Source of the DNA: a virus
Virus record (IMG/VR): IMGVR_UViG_3300027704_000081
Span: 1-33,298 of that record
Direction: 5' to 3' (one strand)
DNA length: 33,298 nucleotides
The position numbers were made by a program, and so were the translations under genes. Positions 31,464-33,298 of the stretch are shown in pieces. The stretch's first letter is position 1, and every line of letters begins with the position of its first letter. The notes beneath the pieces were generated by a model. It ran no database searches. It saw only the letters and a program-made list of their open reading frames with translations, and was not told the DNA's origin.

Positions 31464-33298
31464 ATGACATACGAAGAAATACAAACACGGTTAACTAAGT
31501 GTCAAACAGCACTTGAAACCCTTAATAATGTCCATGCAGGAGGTAGTATACCAGCAGCTCAAGCAGCAACTATTCAGCAACTACATACATTAGAAGAAAG
31601 CCTAAAGAATAAACTTACCATAATTAAAGAAGAAGAATCCGGAACCATCTTTACCGATGACGAAGGAGAAGCTTTGCAACTATCCAAAAAAGGAGCGAAT
31701 GTTAAGTTAACAAAAGAAAACGATCGTCTTATAAAGAACAAAGGAATAGAGTTTGATCTTGCAGGTACTAAACTAATTGCCAAGCTTACAGGTAAAGCAG
31801 TTATTATTGCTTTAAAGAAAGCAGGTGATGCAATACAAAGTATAAAAGCAGTAGAAATAGAAGCTATGTCTTTCGATGTAGATGTAGATTATAAAGACAA
31901 TAATCATGGAGACGTATTTTCTTTCCATATACAAAATAATAAATTAGTATTAGCTGATTTTTCGTTTACTAAGCCTCTAGTTGAAGTAGGAGTTAAACCT
32001 TCTGGGGAACCAATAGTTAACGTAGACGTTTTAGCTAATGAATTACTTAAACACTTCCAATCATTAACAGAACAAGAAGAAGGCTTAAATGAAGCAGATA
32101 ATTATTACATTGAAGTTTCAGTTCGTACAGCAAAAGTAGCTCTAGAAGTTCTATATGATTCATTTAGAAATCAATTTGAAACTGACGGCAGCAACTATTA
32201 TATATTTAAAGATGAAGAAACTGCAATAGGAGCACAAGAAGCATTAGAATTTGCAAAGGTAGAGATTGAAGACCATAATTTAGAAGAAGGAGAAAGATTA
32301 CGAGAAGGAGAAGGAGGTAAAAACCACTACATAAAAGTAAAATCACGTGATTATAGGAAGGCTATGGCTATCTTAGATCAAAATGTTGATCCAACTTACG
32401 TTAAAATGGATGTAGTAGATGACGATGGAGCTGGGAATACAATCATATACTTTATTTTTAAGCATCAAGCAGGCTTCGACGACATGTACGATGACTCAGA
32501 AAATAAAGACTCAGAATTTTACCAAGAAACAGAAGAAGATCCAGAAGCATTTTTATATGATGTAGTTATGGACTTAAGAGCAAACGATATTGAATTAGCA
32601 GATCAGTCAGTAGAAGTGGATGAAGCAGCAGATAATAGCGACTGGGCTATGAAAACTAGAGTGATTAATCAACATGGCAGAGACATGAAAAAATTAGATA
32701 AAATTAAAAAGAATACCAAACCTACTCGTAACCCAAATTGGGAAAAAGTATCTGGTAACTCTCCTAAAGTAAAAGCAATCATAGATAAACTTGAAGCTAA
32801 AAGAGATCAAGTGATGAGAGACATGGAGCAAGAGGCAGAACCGCAAGGAGGACCAATATCTGACAAGTATGGAGATGTACTAAACAAAATAGATAACGCT
32901 ATAGAGAAAGCTAGAAAAGGTAAAGCAGTTCGCTATGATGATAGACAAGTAGATACAAGTGCAAATGAAAACGCAATAGATCCCGCAGAATATGGAGATA
33001 TTGGAAAAGCATACCTTGCAGGATTTAAAAAACAACACACATTAACTTTAGATCAATTAGAAGCACTAGGACGTAAGATTGTTAACCAACTATATAAAGG
33101 AGATTTCGCTGCAGCAAAAGCTAAGCACCTAAGTGAAGCTGGATTTACAGATGATAGTCTATTCACTTTTGGATTTGATCTAGACAATATCGAATCAGCT
33201 GTTAATTATTTAGCTTCTAGATATAAAGAAGGTCAAGATTACGAACTTCATATTGGAAGAGGAGATGATTTACCTAACTCTGTTACGTTAATTAACCC
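31464..33298 (+). CDS. Large multi-domain protein with repeated alpha/beta units (partial, 3' cut)
   Basis: The frame is open from the ATG at 31464 to the window end: 611 residues and still going. Residues 1-60 are helical (TLEESLKNKLTIIKEEE). About 60-195 form a beta-rich acidic region. Two later units look related: NYYIEVSVRTAKVALEVLYD (213-232) and NHYIKVKSRDYRKAMAILDQ (287-306) share a strand-helix start, each followed by a strand such as NYYIFKDEE or IIYFIFKH, like ferredoxin-type alpha/beta repeats. Acidic linkers separate the units, and LNE-A (208-211), LRE-G (279-282) and VDE-A (385-388) sit in them. The last part is helical. No enzyme motif is seen. Possibly virion-internal or structural; not recognised. 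Confidence 0.65.
   Translation, partial: MTYEEIQTRLTKCQTALETLNNVHAGGSIPAAQAATIQQLHTLEESLKNKLTIIKEEESGTIFTDDEGEALQLSKKGANVKLTKENDRLIKNKGIEFDLAGTKLIAKLTGKAVIIALKKAGDAIQSIKAVEIEAMSFDVDVDYKDNNHGDVFSFHIQNNKLVLADFSFTKPLVEVGVKPSGEPIVNVDVLANELLKHFQSLTEQEEGLNEADNYYIEVSVRTAKVALEVLYDSFRNQFETDGSNYYIFKDEETAIGAQEALEFAKVEIEDHNLEEGERLREGEGGKNHYIKVKSRDYRKAMAILDQNVDPTYVKMDVVDDDGAGNTIIYFIFKHQAGFDDMYDDSENKDSEFYQETEEDPEAFLYDVVMDLRANDIELADQSVEVDEAADNSDWAMKTRVINQHGRDMKKLDKIKKNTKPTRNPNWEKVSGNSPKVKAIIDKLEAKRDQVMRDMEQEAEPQGGPISDKYGDVLNKIDNAIEKARKGKAVRYDDRQVDTSANENAIDPAEYGDIGKAYLAGFKKQHTLTLDQLEALGRKIVNQLYKGDFAAAKAKHLSEAGFTDDSLFTFGFDLDNIESAVNYLASRYKEGQDYELHIGRGDDLPNSVTLIN

Noticed and set aside
1-33298. tRNA genes, CRISPR arrays, insertion sequences, integrase or attachment sites
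   Set aside because: The gaps are short and AT-rich with no cloverleaf-like GC-rich stretches and no regularly spaced repeats. No transposase or integrase motif is seen in any gene. A lytic phage is more likely than a prophage.

Overview
The window is 33.3 kb of a tailed phage genome with T4-like (myovirus) organisation. All recognisable genes are on the + strand, tightly packed with short or overlapping junctions. The base composition is AT-rich, most clearly in the gaps. The phage calls rest on a gp55-like late sigma factor, a gp5-like hub/spike, gp25, gp6, fibres with peptidase S74 self-cleaving chaperones, and a gp61-like primase. Three features suggest, without proving, a Bacteroidota host, probably marine: starts mostly lack a Shine-Dalgarno sequence, some promoter-like sites resemble the Bacteroidota TAnnTTTG element, and there is a Tyr/Trp/Asn-rich lipoprotein of a type common in Flavobacteriia.

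Layout. 1-59: the end of an upstream gene and a weak terminator. 81-227: a very AT-rich leader. 228-1951: HD-domain hydrolase, small membrane protein, gp55-like sigma factor. 1979-13819: tail and baseplate genes (unknown, gp5-like hub/spike, large hydrophobic structural protein, small helical protein, gp25, gp6, DNRLRE-like protein, coiled-coil protein, 1088-aa baseplate-like protein, unknown). 13861-19241: five fibre or appendage proteins, including two paralogous pairs. 19257-19736: GIY-YIG-like nuclease. 19804-23868: a three-gene surface-modification cassette made of a GT25-sulfotransferase fusion, a sulfotransferase-kinase-like fusion and a GT25 enzyme. 23898-24341: a 147-aa kinase-like protein. 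24396-26101: primase and PD-(D/E)XK nuclease. 26159-30634: lipoprotein, zeta-toxin-like kinase, nucleotidyltransferase fused to two HExxH metallopeptidase-like domains, HAD/5'-nucleotidase-like phosphatase, zinc-ribbon protein. 30689-33298: membrane protein, second zinc-ribbon protein, and a large multi-domain protein running off the window.

Three observations tie the window together. First, the octamer TATTTATA lies in seven of the short gaps. It is the reverse complement of the T4 late promoter TATAAATA, and the first copy lies 3 bp after the gp55-like gene. I propose it as this phage's promoter element. Second, the kinase-like protein at 23898 and the zeta-like kinase at 26838 both begin with exactly ten residues ending in (L/I)xE before Gly or Ala. 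This is the layout of the T4 capsid-targeting sequence cut by the head protease, so both may be packaged and injected. Third, the cassette at 19804-23868 joins sugar transfer, sulfation and a kinase-like fold in unusual fusions. It could modify the phage's own fibres or the host envelope. The second and third points are hypotheses from motif reading, not from database searches.
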